Assembly (NCBI GenBank): GCA_963814955.1
Contig: CAWFEX010000004.1
Span: 434,001 to 498,000 of the forward strand
Direction: 5' to 3'
DNA from: DATCJA01 sp963814955
GTDB taxonomy: Bacteria; Acidobacteriota; Vicinamibacteria; Vicinamibacterales; UBA2999
DNA: 64,000 bases
Part shown: positions 8,928 to 17,926 of the stretch, one piece after another
Position numbering within the stretch: position 1 is the stretch's first letter
How the letters are laid out: the number at the start of each line of letters is the position of its first letter
Program-made: the position numbers and the translations under genes
The notes under the pieces: generated by a model
The model's database searches: none
What the model was told of the DNA's origin: nothing
Seen by the model: the letters and a program-made list of their open reading frames with translations, nothing else

Positions 8928-10070
8928 ATGCGAATCATGATTTCGTGCGGCGAGCCGTCCGGTGATCTGTACGCGGGCGCGCTGGCTGCCGAATTGCGCG
9001 CGCGCGTGCCGTCGGTCGAAATCGTGGGTTTCGGCGGCCGGCGGCTCGAGGCCGCCGGTGCGACCCTGACGGGCGCGTTTACAGGTTTGACGGTCGCAGG
9101 CCTCGTAGAAGTCGTCGGCGTGCTGCCGCGATTGTGGAAGATGTATCGCCGCCTCGTCAGCGACGCCCGTGCGCGCCGGCCTGACGTGTTCGTCGCGATT
9201 GATTTCTCGGGATTCAATTTCCGTCTCATGGCCGCGCTCCGGCGGCTCAGTATTCCCGTTGTCTATTACGTGAGCCCGCAGGTGTGGGCCTGGCGGCGGC
9301 GCCGCATTGAAACGATGAAGCGGCTCGTCGACAAGGTGCTCGTCATCTTTCCTTTCGAGGCGGGCTTGTACGAGCAGGCAGGAATACCGGTCGAGTTCGT
9401 AGGACACCCGCTCGTCGATATCGCCCGCGCCGAGCAGTCGCGATCGGCTTTCCTCACAGCTCTCGGCCTCAGACCCGACGCGCCGACGGTTGCTTTGCTG
9501 CCCGGCAGCCGCCCCAACGAACTCAGTCGCATCGCGCCGGGCATGGCGGCTGCCATGCCGTTGATTCGCGCACGAGTGCCAAACGCGCAGTTCGTCGTGG
9601 CACGGGCACCGAATCTGGCCGACGACCTCTTTGCGCCGTTCCGCTCTGACATTGCCGTCGTCGACGGCCGTACCGACGATGTGCTCGCCGCCTCGGACGT
9701 TGTCGTGACCGCGTCCGGCACCGCGACCGTGCAGGCGGCGCTCCATGAAAAGCCGATGGTGGTCGTTTACAAACTGTCGCCAATCACTTACCGACTCGGA
9801 AAACCGTTCGTCAACGTCGATATGTACGCGATGGTGAATCTGGTGGCCGGCCAGCGTGTCGTTCCGGAGCTGATTCAGGATGATTTCACGCCGGCGCGGG
9901 TGGCCGATGAGACCGTCGCGCTGCTGACCGACGCGAAGCGCTACGCCCGCACGCGCGAAGCGCTCAAGATGGTATGCGAACGGCTCGGCGCTCCAGGCGC
10001 GAGCGGACGCGCGGCCGACGCCATTCTTGAGGTGGTGGGACGAACACACCGCGGCCTGAGTTCTGCATAA
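8928..10070 (+). CDS. lpxB: Lipid-A-disaccharide synthase LpxB
   Basis: Joins lipid X and UDP-2,3-diacylglucosamine to form the tetra-acyl disaccharide of lipid A, at the inner membrane. 380 residues starting MRIMISCGEPSGDLYAG, the GT19 signature. Also present: PDVFVAIDFSGFN, YVSPQVWAW, VGHPLVD, LLPGSRPNELSRI and SGTATVQAAL. It lies 8 bases after the M16 pair and shares the block with lpxD, but lpxA, fabZ and lpxC are not in this window. Confidence 0.96.
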   Translation: MRIMISCGEPSGDLYAGALAAELRARVPSVEIVGFGGRRLEAAGATLTGAFTGLTVAGLVEVVGVLPRLWKMYRRLVSDARARRPDVFVAIDFSGFNFRLMAALRRLSIPVVYYVSPQVWAWRRRRIETMKRLVDKVLVIFPFEAGLYEQAGIPVEFVGHPLVDIARAEQSRSAFLTALGLRPDAPTVALLPGSRPNELSRIAPGMAAAMPLIRARVPNAQFVVARAPNLADDLFAPFRSDIAVVDGRTDDVLAASDVVVTASGTATVQAALHEKPMVVVYKLSPITYRLGKPFVNVDMYAMVNLVAGQRVVPELIQDDFTPARVADETVALLTDAKRYARTREALKMVCERLGAPGASGRAADAILEVVGRTHRGLSSA

Positions 10071-10086
10071 AGGAGCCGACCCGACC

Positions 10087-10683
10087 ATGCAAAATCGAAG
10101 GTTCAAGATTCACGCGAGGCACCGGGCACCGATTGGAGTCGTTTGTGTTTTGCACCTTGCGCTATGCATTTCGACGACGCGGCCGGCCTCAGCCACCGTG
10201 CTCCTTCCCGCCGACTTCACGACGGTTGTCACGGAATCAGGATCGATCGTGCACGGGCGGGTCATTGGCATAAGCTCCCGCCTTGCAGGACCGCAGCGGA
10301 TCATCGAAAGCCTGGTGACAGTGCAGGTGATCGAGTCGTTGAAAGGTTCTTCATCCCCGGGGGGGACGGTCTCCTTCCGCATACCCACCGGTCAGGTCGG
10401 CAGGTACCGTCGCGTGATTATTGGCGCTCCAGAGTTCGCTGAAGGAGAGGAAGTGGTGGTCTTTCTGCGGACGCGCGCGCCCGCGGTCCCCACATTGTTC
10501 GGCCTGAGTCAGGGGGTATATCGCGTCAAACGTAGTGACGCCAGGAGCGCCGTCGTAATGCCCGCGCCGGTGACCGCGCAGGGAACCGGCGTCGAACGCG
10601 TGGTCCGTGGCGATCCAGCGCGGAAACCTATGCCTGTCGAATCGTTCGTTCGTCAGGTGCAGGCGATTCTGGAGAGCCGCTGA
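10087..10683 (+). CDS. Secreted protein of unknown function, partner of the matrixin-like protease
   Basis: 198 residues. An N-terminal hydrophobic segment ends near RPASA (about residue 36), then a beta-rich domain (SIVHGRVIGISSR, TVQVIESLKG, VSFRIPTGQVG, EGEEVVVFLRT, GLSQGVYRV). No catalytic motif seen. Its stop overlaps the protease start (TGATG at 10681-10685), so the two are probably made together. It could be an inhibitor, chaperone or co-secreted matrix component (inference). Confidence 0.65.
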   Translation: MQNRRFKIHARHRAPIGVVCVLHLALCISTTRPASATVLLPADFTTVVTESGSIVHGRVIGISSRLAGPQRIIESLVTVQVIESLKGSSSPGGTVSFRIPTGQVGRYRRVIIGAPEFAEGEEVVVFLRTRAPAVPTLFGLSQGVYRVKRSDARSAVVMPAPVTAQGTGVERVVRGDPARKPMPVESFVRQVQAILESR

Positions 10684-11675
10684 TGAAGCATCTGCTGATC
10701 GGAATCGTCGCTGTGGGGGTGCTCTTCCCGAAGCCAGTGCATGCGTATCTGCAATTCTCCCTGATCCGGGCCGGCCAGACGACTTCGCTGAAGTGGAATC
10801 GCACGCCTGTGCGATGGTTCGTAACGGATCGGGGCGCGGCGGGCGTTTCCTCGTCTGATCTTCAGGCAGCCGCGGGGCGCGCCTTTGCAAGGTGGGAGGC
10901 CGTGCCGACTGCCTCTATCTCATTTCAGTTCGGTAGTTTTACCGGATCTGAGCCGTTCGACGAGGACGGTGTGCCCGTGCTTGGTTTTCAGAACGACCCC
11001 GATATGGATCGAGTGCTCGGTGCGACCGCGTTTCTGATCGATACCCTCACAGGGTCCATCGTTGAATCCGACATCTTCTTCAATTCCCTGTTTCTCTGGT
11101 CGGTCGCGCCGGCCGGCGATCCGTTTCGGTTCGACCTGGAATCGATCGCGCTCCACGAAATCGGTCACTTTCTCGGTCTCGGACATTCGGCGCTCGGGGA
11201 AACGGAGCTCGCCCCCTCAGGAGACAGGCGGGTGACAGGCTCGGGTGCGGTAATGTTTCCGATTGCGTTTGGACCCGGCATGCTCGATCGCGAGTTGCAG
11301 CCGGACGATATCGCCGGTGTGTCCGACCTCTATCCCGAGGGGGGGTTTCGCGAGAACACGGGCGTGGCGCGCGGACGGGTAACACGCAACGGCGCCGGTG
11401 TGCTCGGAGCCCATGTCACGGCCTTCAACCCGGAGACTGGTCACCTGATTGCCGGCTTTACGCTGAATCAGGACGGCGAGTTCGAGATCGCCGGGCTCAA
11501 CCCGGGTCCGCATATCATCCGTGTCGAACCGCTCGACGACAACGACATCGACAGTTTCTTCGACCCGCGGGATCCGATCGATATTGCGTTTCGGGTGGCC
11601 TTCCACGATCGACTCTTCGTGGCGCCCAAGGGCGGTGTCGGTGAACGGGTTCTCGTCGCGGTGCAGCCAAAGTGA
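10683..11675 (+). CDS. Matrixin-like (M10) zinc metalloprotease with regulatory-like C-terminal domain
   Basis: 330 residues with a short signal peptide (to about 21, KPVHAY). The metzincin zinc motif HEIGHFLGLGH lies at 158-168 (His158, Glu159, His162, His168). Upstream is a matrixin-like fold (FARWEAV, FNSLFLWS). A downstream Met-turn candidate is GAVMFPI. After about residue 235 comes a carboxypeptidase-regulatory-like beta domain (ARGRVTRNGAGVLGAHVTAF, FEIAGLNPGPHIIRVE). Likely secreted; substrate unknown. Overlaps both neighbours, so it is the middle of a three-gene coupled set. Confidence 0.88.
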   Translation: MKHLLIGIVAVGVLFPKPVHAYLQFSLIRAGQTTSLKWNRTPVRWFVTDRGAAGVSSSDLQAAAGRAFARWEAVPTASISFQFGSFTGSEPFDEDGVPVLGFQNDPDMDRVLGATAFLIDTLTGSIVESDIFFNSLFLWSVAPAGDPFRFDLESIALHEIGHFLGLGHSALGETELAPSGDRRVTGSGAVMFPIAFGPGMLDRELQPDDIAGVSDLYPEGGFRENTGVARGRVTRNGAGVLGAHVTAFNPETGHLIAGFTLNQDGEFEIAGLNPGPHIIRVEPLDDNDIDSFFDPRDPIDIAFRVAFHDRLFVAPKGGVGERVLVAVQPK

Positions 11676-12362
11676 GGGCGGCTATTCTGTTGGCGGTTTC
11701 CGCGGCAGTCGTGGCAACCGCTGGTTCAGCGTACGCACAGACAGCGACGGATCGGCCGGCCCGTCAGATCGAAGTGGACTTCGGAGCCGGCCTGCTCGGT
11801 GGGGCGGGGCTTGGCGCGGCCGATGCGAACCTGCGCGGGAACAATGCGGCCCGCCAGCCGTTTCGGCTCTTTGCCGCGAGCAGCGACCTCGGGCGAGCGC
11901 CGATGTGGCACGCGCGGGTTGCATGGGCTCTGACGCGTCGCCTGGTTCTCGAGGGATCGCTGACGAGAAGCACTCCCGACATCCGGTCCCGGGTGACGGC
12001 GGATGCCGAAGGGGCCGCTCCCATCACGATCACCGAGCGGGCCGACCAGGTACTTCTTCGATGGGAGTGTGCTCGTTCTGTTGGACGAGCTTCGGATGGG
12101 TCCCCGGCTCGTCCCGTTTATTGCGGCGGGAGGCGGGTATCTCCGCCAGCTGCACGAAGGACAGACCCTGGTGGAGCAGGGACAGGTGTACCACGCCGGA
12201 GGCGGATTGAAGTATTGGCTGCTGACGCGCAAGGTCGGAGCGGTGCGGACCGCGGGCTTGCGAACTGATGCGCGGATCTATTTCCTGCGTGGGGGAATAT
12301 CGTTTGACGACCGCCCGAGATCGCACGTCGCAATCTCGGGCGGCGTCTTCGTGGGCTTCTAG
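11672..12362 (+). CDS. Outer-membrane beta-barrel candidate, frameshifted
   Basis: GTG 11672 overlaps the protease stop. A signal peptide ends GSAYAQ. The frame runs to TITERADQ and then loses sense; the protein continues one frame over as YFFDGSVLVLLDEL, PFIAAGGGYLRQLHEG, GGGLKYWLL, ending GVFVGF at 12362. Removing one G of the GG at 12049-12050 joins both halves into 229 residues of small outer-membrane barrel type. Either a sequencing insertion or a recent lesion. Function unknown; a role with the adjacent protease is possible. Confidence 0.7.
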
Positions 12363-12366
12363 GCGT

Positions 12367-12768
12367 TCAGCGCTCCGACTGACGCGAGTCACGGTCGGGC
12401 AGCTCGTCTTGTTCCTCCATCTCGCGATCCAATCCGCGATTGGAAATACCTCCACCGAGGTTGCGTTCGCCGTGGCTGCCGGCATCCTTCTCACGTCCGC
12501 CCGTGCCTGACGGCGAGTCCTGACGGCCCTGATTGCGGGAGCGGTAGTCGGGTGGCGGCTTCTGGCCGCCAGTCTGATCCCAGGTCCACTGCTGTCCGCC
12601 CTCATCGCGCCCCGGCGCGTCGTGCCGCGGTGGTTCGGTGTCGTCGCGTTTCGGGTTCTGCGACTGGTTCCATTTCTGCTGATCCGGCCGCTGCGAATCG
12701 GACTGCTCGTGCGGATCCTGACCTCGTGGAGTATCCGACTGCTGACCTTTTTTCTTGTGCTGATCCAT
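12367..12768 (-). CDS. Small hydrophilic, probably disordered protein
   Basis: 133 residues from ATG 12768 (MDQHKKKGQQSDTPRG), chosen because ggaggt lies 8 bases before it on the minus strand. Composition is dominated by Gln, Asp, Arg, Gly and Ser with no hydrophobic core, signal peptide or membrane segment (PDQQKWNQSQNPKRDD, PDYRSRNQGRQDSPSG, EMEEQDELPDRDSRQ). This resembles stress-related or desiccation-type disordered proteins, but no family is recognised. Convergent with the barrel gene, and divergent from the ABC transporter genes with 59 bases between starts. Confidence 0.6.
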   Translation of the reverse strand: MDQHKKKGQQSDTPRGQDPHEQSDSQRPDQQKWNQSQNPKRDDTEPPRHDAPGRDEGGQQWTWDQTGGQKPPPDYRSRNQGRQDSPSGTGGREKDAGSHGERNLGGGISNRGLDREMEEQDELPDRDSRQSER

Positions 12769-12827
12769 ATCAGGGACCTCCAACTCACAATTGGCAAAGG
12801 CAGTGCCGTGTGCTGTAGAGTCGCTTG

Positions 12828-13550
12828 GTGATCGCGTTCGACGGTGTGCAGTTCAGACACGGCGATTACGAGGTCCTCCGCGGCGTTACCTTTCAAGTCG
12901 ATCGCGGTGAAACCGTTGCGCTCGTCGGTCGCAGCGGCGCCGGGAAGAGCACGATCCTCAAGCTCATCAATCGAATGCTTGAACCCTCGGGCGGGCAGGT
13001 GCTCGTGGGGGGACGCGATACGCGCAGCTGGCACACGACAACGCTGCGGCGTCAGACGGGATATGTGCTTCAGGACGTCGGTCTATTCCCGCACATGACG
13101 GTGGCGCGGAACGTCGGCCTTGTACCGGGTCTTGCGAACTGGCCGCGCGAACGCATTGAAGCCCGAACCGGCGAACTTCTCGAACTGGTTGGTTTGCCGC
13201 CGCATGAATTCGCGGCGCGCTGGCCGTGCGAATTGTCGGGCGGTCAACGGCAGCGCGTGGGCGTCGCTCGTGCCCTGGCCGCCGATCCACCGGTCATCCT
13301 GATGGACGAACCGTTCGGGGCGCTCGACCCGATCACACGCGCGGAACTGCACCGCGAATTCGGACGCATTCAACGGCGGGTGCGAAAGACCATCGTGCTC
13401 GTCACTCACGACATGCGCGAAGCGTTCACGTTGGCCGATCGCATCGGTGTGCTCGACGCCGGTGTGCTGATTGAGTGTGGCCCGCGGACTGTGCTCGAGT
13501 CATCGACCCACCCGACGGTGCGGATGCTGGTCGAGTCCGCCTCCAACTGA
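12828..13550 (+). CDS. Osmoprotectant/betaine-type ABC transporter ATP-binding protein
   Basis: 240 residues from GTG 12828. ATPase of the OpuCA/ProV class: Walker A GRSGAGKST, Q-loop YVLQDVGLFPHMTVARN, signature LSGGQRQRVGVARAL, Walker B VILMDEPFGALDP, switch His LVTHDMREA. The GLFPHMTV form is typical of quaternary-amine importers. No CBS pair at the C-terminus, unlike longer OpuCA proteins. Three bases separate it from the permease/binding-protein fusion, so the two form one importer. The ligand is not certain: glycine betaine, choline, carnitine or ergothioneine are all possible. Confidence 0.9.
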   Translation: MIAFDGVQFRHGDYEVLRGVTFQVDRGETVALVGRSGAGKSTILKLINRMLEPSGGQVLVGGRDTRSWHTTTLRRQTGYVLQDVGLFPHMTVARNVGLVPGLANWPRERIEARTGELLELVGLPPHEFAARWPCELSGGQRQRVGVARALAADPPVILMDEPFGALDPITRAELHREFGRIQRRVRKTIVLVTHDMREAFTLADRIGVLDAGVLIECGPRTVLESSTHPTVRMLVESASN

Positions 13551-13553
13551 AGC

Positions 13554-15089
13554 ATGGCGTCGCTGCTGCAGTTCTGGTCGTCACACGCGTCCGAGTTGGG
13601 GACGCTTCTAGCCCAGCACGTTGCGCTCGTCCTGGTCTCCACGATGGCCGCGGTGGTTGCGGGCGTTCCGATTGGCATCGTTGCCGCGCGCCGTCCGCGC
13701 GTGGGAGGACCAATTGCTGCCGCCGCGAGCATCGTCCAGACGATTCCGAGTCTCGCGCTGTTCGGATTTCTCCTGCCGCTGCCCCTTGTCGGGGGCGTTG
13801 GGGCTCGGACCGCCCTTGCGGCCCTGATTCTTTACGCACTGCTACCCGTTATTCGTACGACTGCCGCAGGCCTTCGTTCGATCGATCGCGCCATTCTCGA
13901 AGCTGCCGACGCGATGGGGATGACGTCGGGCCAGCGGCTCATCCAGGTCGAACTGCCGCTGGCGCTGCCGGCCATCATTGCCGGGGTCCGCGTATCTGCG
14001 GTCGTCGGGGTCGGGACCGTGACGATTGCCGCCGCTATCGGGGCAGGCGGTCTGGGCGAGTACATCTATCGTGGGCTCTCGATGGTGGACGCAACCGTGA
14101 TTCTCGCCGGTGCCGTCCCGGTGGCGGCGCTCGCGATGCTCGTGGACGGCGGCCTGCTGTGGATCGAACGCGCGTTGTCTGCCCGCCACCGTGCGCCACG
14201 CATGGCGCGCGCAGCCGCGGTGACTGCCGCCATGGTGTGTGTCGCCGCAATTACTCTGGCTGCCACCCAGGGTGGTGAGCAAATCGTCGTCGGCTCGAAG
14301 AACTTCACGGAACAGGTCATTCTCGGAGAGCTGATGGCACAGGCCATCGAGCGCTACGCCGGGCTGCCGGTCGACCGCCGGCTCAATCTGGGCGGCACAT
14401 TCATCTGCGACCGCGCGATTCAGACCGGAGACATCGATCTCTATGTCGAGTACAGCGGCACGGCACTGACCGCCGTCTTCAAGCGGCCGATTCAAAGCGA
14501 GCCAGGCGCCGTGGTCGAGGAAGTGCGCCGGCTGTATGCCGATTCCGGCAGATCGATGCTGTTACCTCTTGGCTTCAACAACACATTTGCCATTCTCGTT
14601 CGCGCCGCCGACGCGCGCGCACGGGGTCTGACGCGGCTGTCGCAGCTGGGCGAACACGCACCCGGCTGGCGCGCCGCCTTCGGCTACGAATTTCTGGAAC
14701 GGCCAGATGGCTTTCGGGGTCTGGCCGATGCTTACGGATTGCGTTTCCGGGAACAGCCACGCGTGATGGATCTGACGCTGGTGTATCGCGCGCTTTCCGA
14801 GGGGCAAGTGGATGTTATCGCGGGCGATTCCACAGCCGGACTCATCGAGGCGCTCGACCTGACCGCGCTCGAAGACGACCGCCGATACTTCCCACCCTAC
14901 GACGCCGTTCCGGTTGTCCATTCCGCAACGCTCCTGCGACATCCCGAAATCGGCACTGCGATTGGACGGGTGAGCGGACGGATCACGGCCGACGTCATGC
15001 GGCGGATGAACTATGCCGTGGATGCGCGCCGCCTCGACCCTGCAGCCGTCGTGTCGGCGTTTCTCGACTCGCTGGACGGGAAGGTATGA
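13554..15089 (+). CDS. ABC transporter permease fused to substrate-binding domain (osmoprotectant/EgtU type)
   Basis: 511 residues. The N-terminal half (about 1-210) has about six membrane helices and the permease coupling loop (EAADAMGMTSGQRLIQVELP). A further helix (about 220-235) leads to a periplasmic binding domain (about 240-511) that begins IVVGSKNFTEQVILGELMAQ, the OpuBC/OpuCC signature. Such fusions are known in OpuF/EgtU-type importers. With the ATPase upstream this is a complete transporter. Ligand not determined. Confidence 0.9.
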   Translation: MASLLQFWSSHASELGTLLAQHVALVLVSTMAAVVAGVPIGIVAARRPRVGGPIAAAASIVQTIPSLALFGFLLPLPLVGGVGARTALAALILYALLPVIRTTAAGLRSIDRAILEAADAMGMTSGQRLIQVELPLALPAIIAGVRVSAVVGVGTVTIAAAIGAGGLGEYIYRGLSMVDATVILAGAVPVAALAMLVDGGLLWIERALSARHRAPRMARAAAVTAAMVCVAAITLAATQGGEQIVVGSKNFTEQVILGELMAQAIERYAGLPVDRRLNLGGTFICDRAIQTGDIDLYVEYSGTALTAVFKRPIQSEPGAVVEEVRRLYADSGRSMLLPLGFNNTFAILVRAADARARGLTRLSQLGEHAPGWRAAFGYEFLERPDGFRGLADAYGLRFREQPRVMDLTLVYRALSEGQVDVIAGDSTAGLIEALDLTALEDDRRYFPPYDAVPVVHSATLLRHPEIGTAIGRVSGRITADVMRRMNYAVDARRLDPAAVVSAFLDSLDGKV

Positions 15090-15104
15090 TCGTTCACGCC
15101 AGCC

Positions 15105-17873
15105 ATGCCCACATTGAACAGTTTCGGAACGCGCACCCAAATCCGCAGCAGCGGGCAGCCGGTGCAGATCTACAGTCTTTCTGAACTCGAAAGGGCGGGC
15201 TTCAGCGGCGTCTCTCGACTCCCGTACTCGCTGAAGATCCTGCTCGAAAACCTGTTGCGCCGCGAGGACAACGCCTTCGTCAAAGCGGAGGACATTCGCG
15301 CGGTCGCGCAATGGGACGCTGCCGGCGGCGCGTCCAATGAAATCTCTTTCATGCCGGCGCGGGTACTGCTCCAGGATTTCACGGGGGTTCCCTGCGTGGT
15401 TGATCTTGCGGTGATGCGCGACGCGATCGTCTCGCTCGGCGGGAATCCCGATCGCGTCAATCCGCTCCAGCCGGTGGAGCTTGTCATCGATCACTCGGTG
15501 CAGGTGGACTATTTCGGCCGCTCCGATGCATTTTCGTTGAACGCCGAGCTGGAGTTCTCGCGGAACCGCGAGCGTTACGCGTTCCTGCGATGGGGACAGC
15601 AGGCGTTCCGTAACTTCAAAGTGGTTCCACCCGATACCGGCATCGTCCATCAGGTGAACCTGGAATACCTCGCCCGCGTGATTTTTTCAGACACGGTGGA
15701 CGGCACGACGGTCGCGTATCCGGATACCCTCGTCGGTACCGATTCGCATACCACGATGGTCAACGGGCTCGGCGTCGTGGGCTGGGGCGTCGGTGGTATC
15801 GAAGCCGAGGCGGCGATGCTCGGTCAGCCCGTATCGATGCTCATCCCTCAGGTGCTCGGCTTTCGGTTGACCGGGATGCTGCCGAAAGGCACTACCGCCA
15901 CCGATCTGGTGCTGACGATCACCGAAGCCCTCCGCAAGCACGGCGTGGTTGGAAAGTTCGTGGAGTTCTTCGGTGACGGCTTACGGCATCTGACGATTGC
16001 CGACAGGGCCACGCTCGGAAATATGTGCCCCGAATATGGGGCAACGGTCGCGATCTTTCCGATCGACGAGATGACTCTGGACTACCTGCGGCTCACCGGT
16101 CGGGATCCGGCGCAGATCCGCCTCGTCGAGGATTACGCACGCGCGCAGGGGCTGTTCCGCACCGAATCCAGTCCGGAGGCAACTTATACCGAGGTGCTTG
16201 GGCTCGATCTTGCCACCGTGGAACCAAGCCTCGCGGGTCCGAAGCGGCCGCAGGACCGCGTATCCCTTGCACGTGCAAAGACGGCATTCCGGACCGCGTT
16301 GCCGTCGATGCAGTCGCCTTCGAAATCGGCCAAGACGGCAGACGCTGGTGGATCCCGGCAGGGCGTTGCCGCGGCAACAAGCACTCTGGCTCAGTCCGGC
16401 GTTGCGGTTGCCGACCCGGTGCTCGACGAGCTCGATCACGGCGCAGTCGTCATTGCTGCAATAACAAGCTGCACGAACACGTCCAATCCGAGCGTCATGA
16501 TCGGTGCCGGCCTGCTCGCCAAGAAGGCGGTTGAGAAAGGATTGAAGCGCAAGCCGTGGGTGAAGAGCAGTCTGGCCCCCGGGTCGAAAGTTGTCACAGA
16601 GTATCTGCAGGCCGCCGGGTTGAACCGTTACCTGGATCAGTTGGGATTCAATCTCGTCGGTTACGGATGCACCACGTGCATCGGCAACAGCGGGCCGCTG
16701 CCTGACGAAGTCTCGGCGGTGATACGCGAAAAAAATCTCGTGGTGTGTTCCGTCCTGAGCGGCAATCGCAACTTCGAGGGTCGCATTCAGCAGGAGGTAC
16801 GCGCCAATTATCTGGCGTCGCCGCCCCTCGTCGTGGCCTACGCCCTTGCAGGGTGGCTGACCATGGATTTGACGTCGGAGCCGCTCGGCGAGGACCTTGC
16901 CGGCAAGCCTGTCTTCTTGAAGGACATCTGGCCAACCGAGCAGGAGCTCCAGGAAACGATGCTGCGTGCGGTCAACGCCGAGATGTTCCGCAGCAGTTAC
17001 GCCGACGTATTCGCCGGAGATACCCGGTGGCAGGCGTTGTCGGTTCCTGACGGAAGCCGCTTCCAGTGGGACGATTCGTCGACCTACATCCGGAAGGCGA
17101 CGTTTCTCGACGGGATGACGATGACGCCGCTTCCGCCGAGTGACATCACCGGCGCACGTGTGCTGGCGCTGCTCGGCGACAGCATCACCACCGACCATAT
17201 TTCCCCGGCCGGCTCCATCAAAGCTGACAGCCCGGCCGGCCGCTATCTCATCGAGCGCGGCGTCAAGCCGCAGGACTTCAACTCTTATGGGGCTCGGCGC
17301 GGCAACCACGAAGTGATGGTGCGCGGGACGTTTGCGAACGTGCGGCTTCGCAACCAGATCGCACCAGGCACCGAAGGCGGCTGGACACGGTATCTGCCGG
17401 GCACCGAGATCCTGACGATCTACGACGCGTCCGTCCGATATAAAGCCGCAAGCGTGCCGTTGCTGGTGATTGCCGGCAAGGAATATGGTTCGGGCTCTTC
17501 ACGCGATTGGGCGGCCAAGGGTACTCAGTTGCTGGGCGTCGGCGCGGTGATTGCCGAGTCGTTTGAACGTATCCACCGCAGCAACCTCGTGAACATGGGC
17601 GTCCTGCCGCTGGAATTCAAGGCGGGGCAGAATGCAGCATCTTTGAAGTTGACCGGAACCGAGTCGTTCGATCTCGTTGGTGTTGCCGCGGGTCTCAAGC
17701 CGCGCTCGGATGTTCGAGTCGTGGCGCGACGTGACGAGGGGAGTGCGGTGGAATTTGTGGCGACCGCGCGGATCGACACGCCCGAGGAGCTTGTCGCATT
17801 CCGCCACGGTGGCATCCTGCCGTATGTCGTCCGGCAGCTCGTCAAAGGCAGCGCGCAGGATCACGCAGGCTAA
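15105..17873 (+). CDS. acnA: Aconitate hydratase AcnA
   Basis: TCA-cycle [4Fe-4S] enzyme that interconverts citrate and isocitrate. 922 residues. Cluster ligands Cys456 (SCTNTSNP), Cys522 and Cys525 (GCTTC). Other family blocks: VLLQDFTGVP, VGTDSHTTMVNGLGV, NFEGR, GDSITTDHISPAGSI, YGSGSSRDWAAKG. A Ser/Ala-rich linker (about 385-435) precedes the first cluster Cys. The last codon and the stop TAA lie inside a REP-like palindrome, so the mobile repeat sets the C-terminus. No IRP-type regulatory features seen. Confidence 0.97.
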   Translation: MPTLNSFGTRTQIRSSGQPVQIYSLSELERAGFSGVSRLPYSLKILLENLLRREDNAFVKAEDIRAVAQWDAAGGASNEISFMPARVLLQDFTGVPCVVDLAVMRDAIVSLGGNPDRVNPLQPVELVIDHSVQVDYFGRSDAFSLNAELEFSRNRERYAFLRWGQQAFRNFKVVPPDTGIVHQVNLEYLARVIFSDTVDGTTVAYPDTLVGTDSHTTMVNGLGVVGWGVGGIEAEAAMLGQPVSMLIPQVLGFRLTGMLPKGTTATDLVLTITEALRKHGVVGKFVEFFGDGLRHLTIADRATLGNMCPEYGATVAIFPIDEMTLDYLRLTGRDPAQIRLVEDYARAQGLFRTESSPEATYTEVLGLDLATVEPSLAGPKRPQDRVSLARAKTAFRTALPSMQSPSKSAKTADAGGSRQGVAAATSTLAQSGVAVADPVLDELDHGAVVIAAITSCTNTSNPSVMIGAGLLAKKAVEKGLKRKPWVKSSLAPGSKVVTEYLQAAGLNRYLDQLGFNLVGYGCTTCIGNSGPLPDEVSAVIREKNLVVCSVLSGNRNFEGRIQQEVRANYLASPPLVVAYALAGWLTMDLTSEPLGEDLAGKPVFLKDIWPTEQELQETMLRAVNAEMFRSSYADVFAGDTRWQALSVPDGSRFQWDDSSTYIRKATFLDGMTMTPLPPSDITGARVLALLGDSITTDHISPAGSIKADSPAGRYLIERGVKPQDFNSYGARRGNHEVMVRGTFANVRLRNQIAPGTEGGWTRYLPGTEILTIYDASVRYKAASVPLLVIAGKEYGSGSSRDWAAKGTQLLGVGAVIAESFERIHRSNLVNMGVLPLEFKAGQNAASLKLTGTESFDLVGVAAGLKPRSDVRVVARRDEGSAVEFVATARIDTPEELVAFRHGGILPYVVRQLVKGSAQDHAG

Positions 17874-17886
17874 AGCCTGCGCTCTA
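17864..17886 (-). repeat. REP-like palindrome spanning the acnA stop codon
   Basis: GCAGGCTAAAGCCTGC with a reverse-strand TAGAGC foot. The acnA stop TAA (17871-17873) is part of the palindrome core. In minus orientation it reads as the same family as the copy at 24411. Confidence 0.7.
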
Positions 17887-17926
17887 TATAGGCCATACGC
17901 GGAGACCATAAAAGAAGAACCACACC

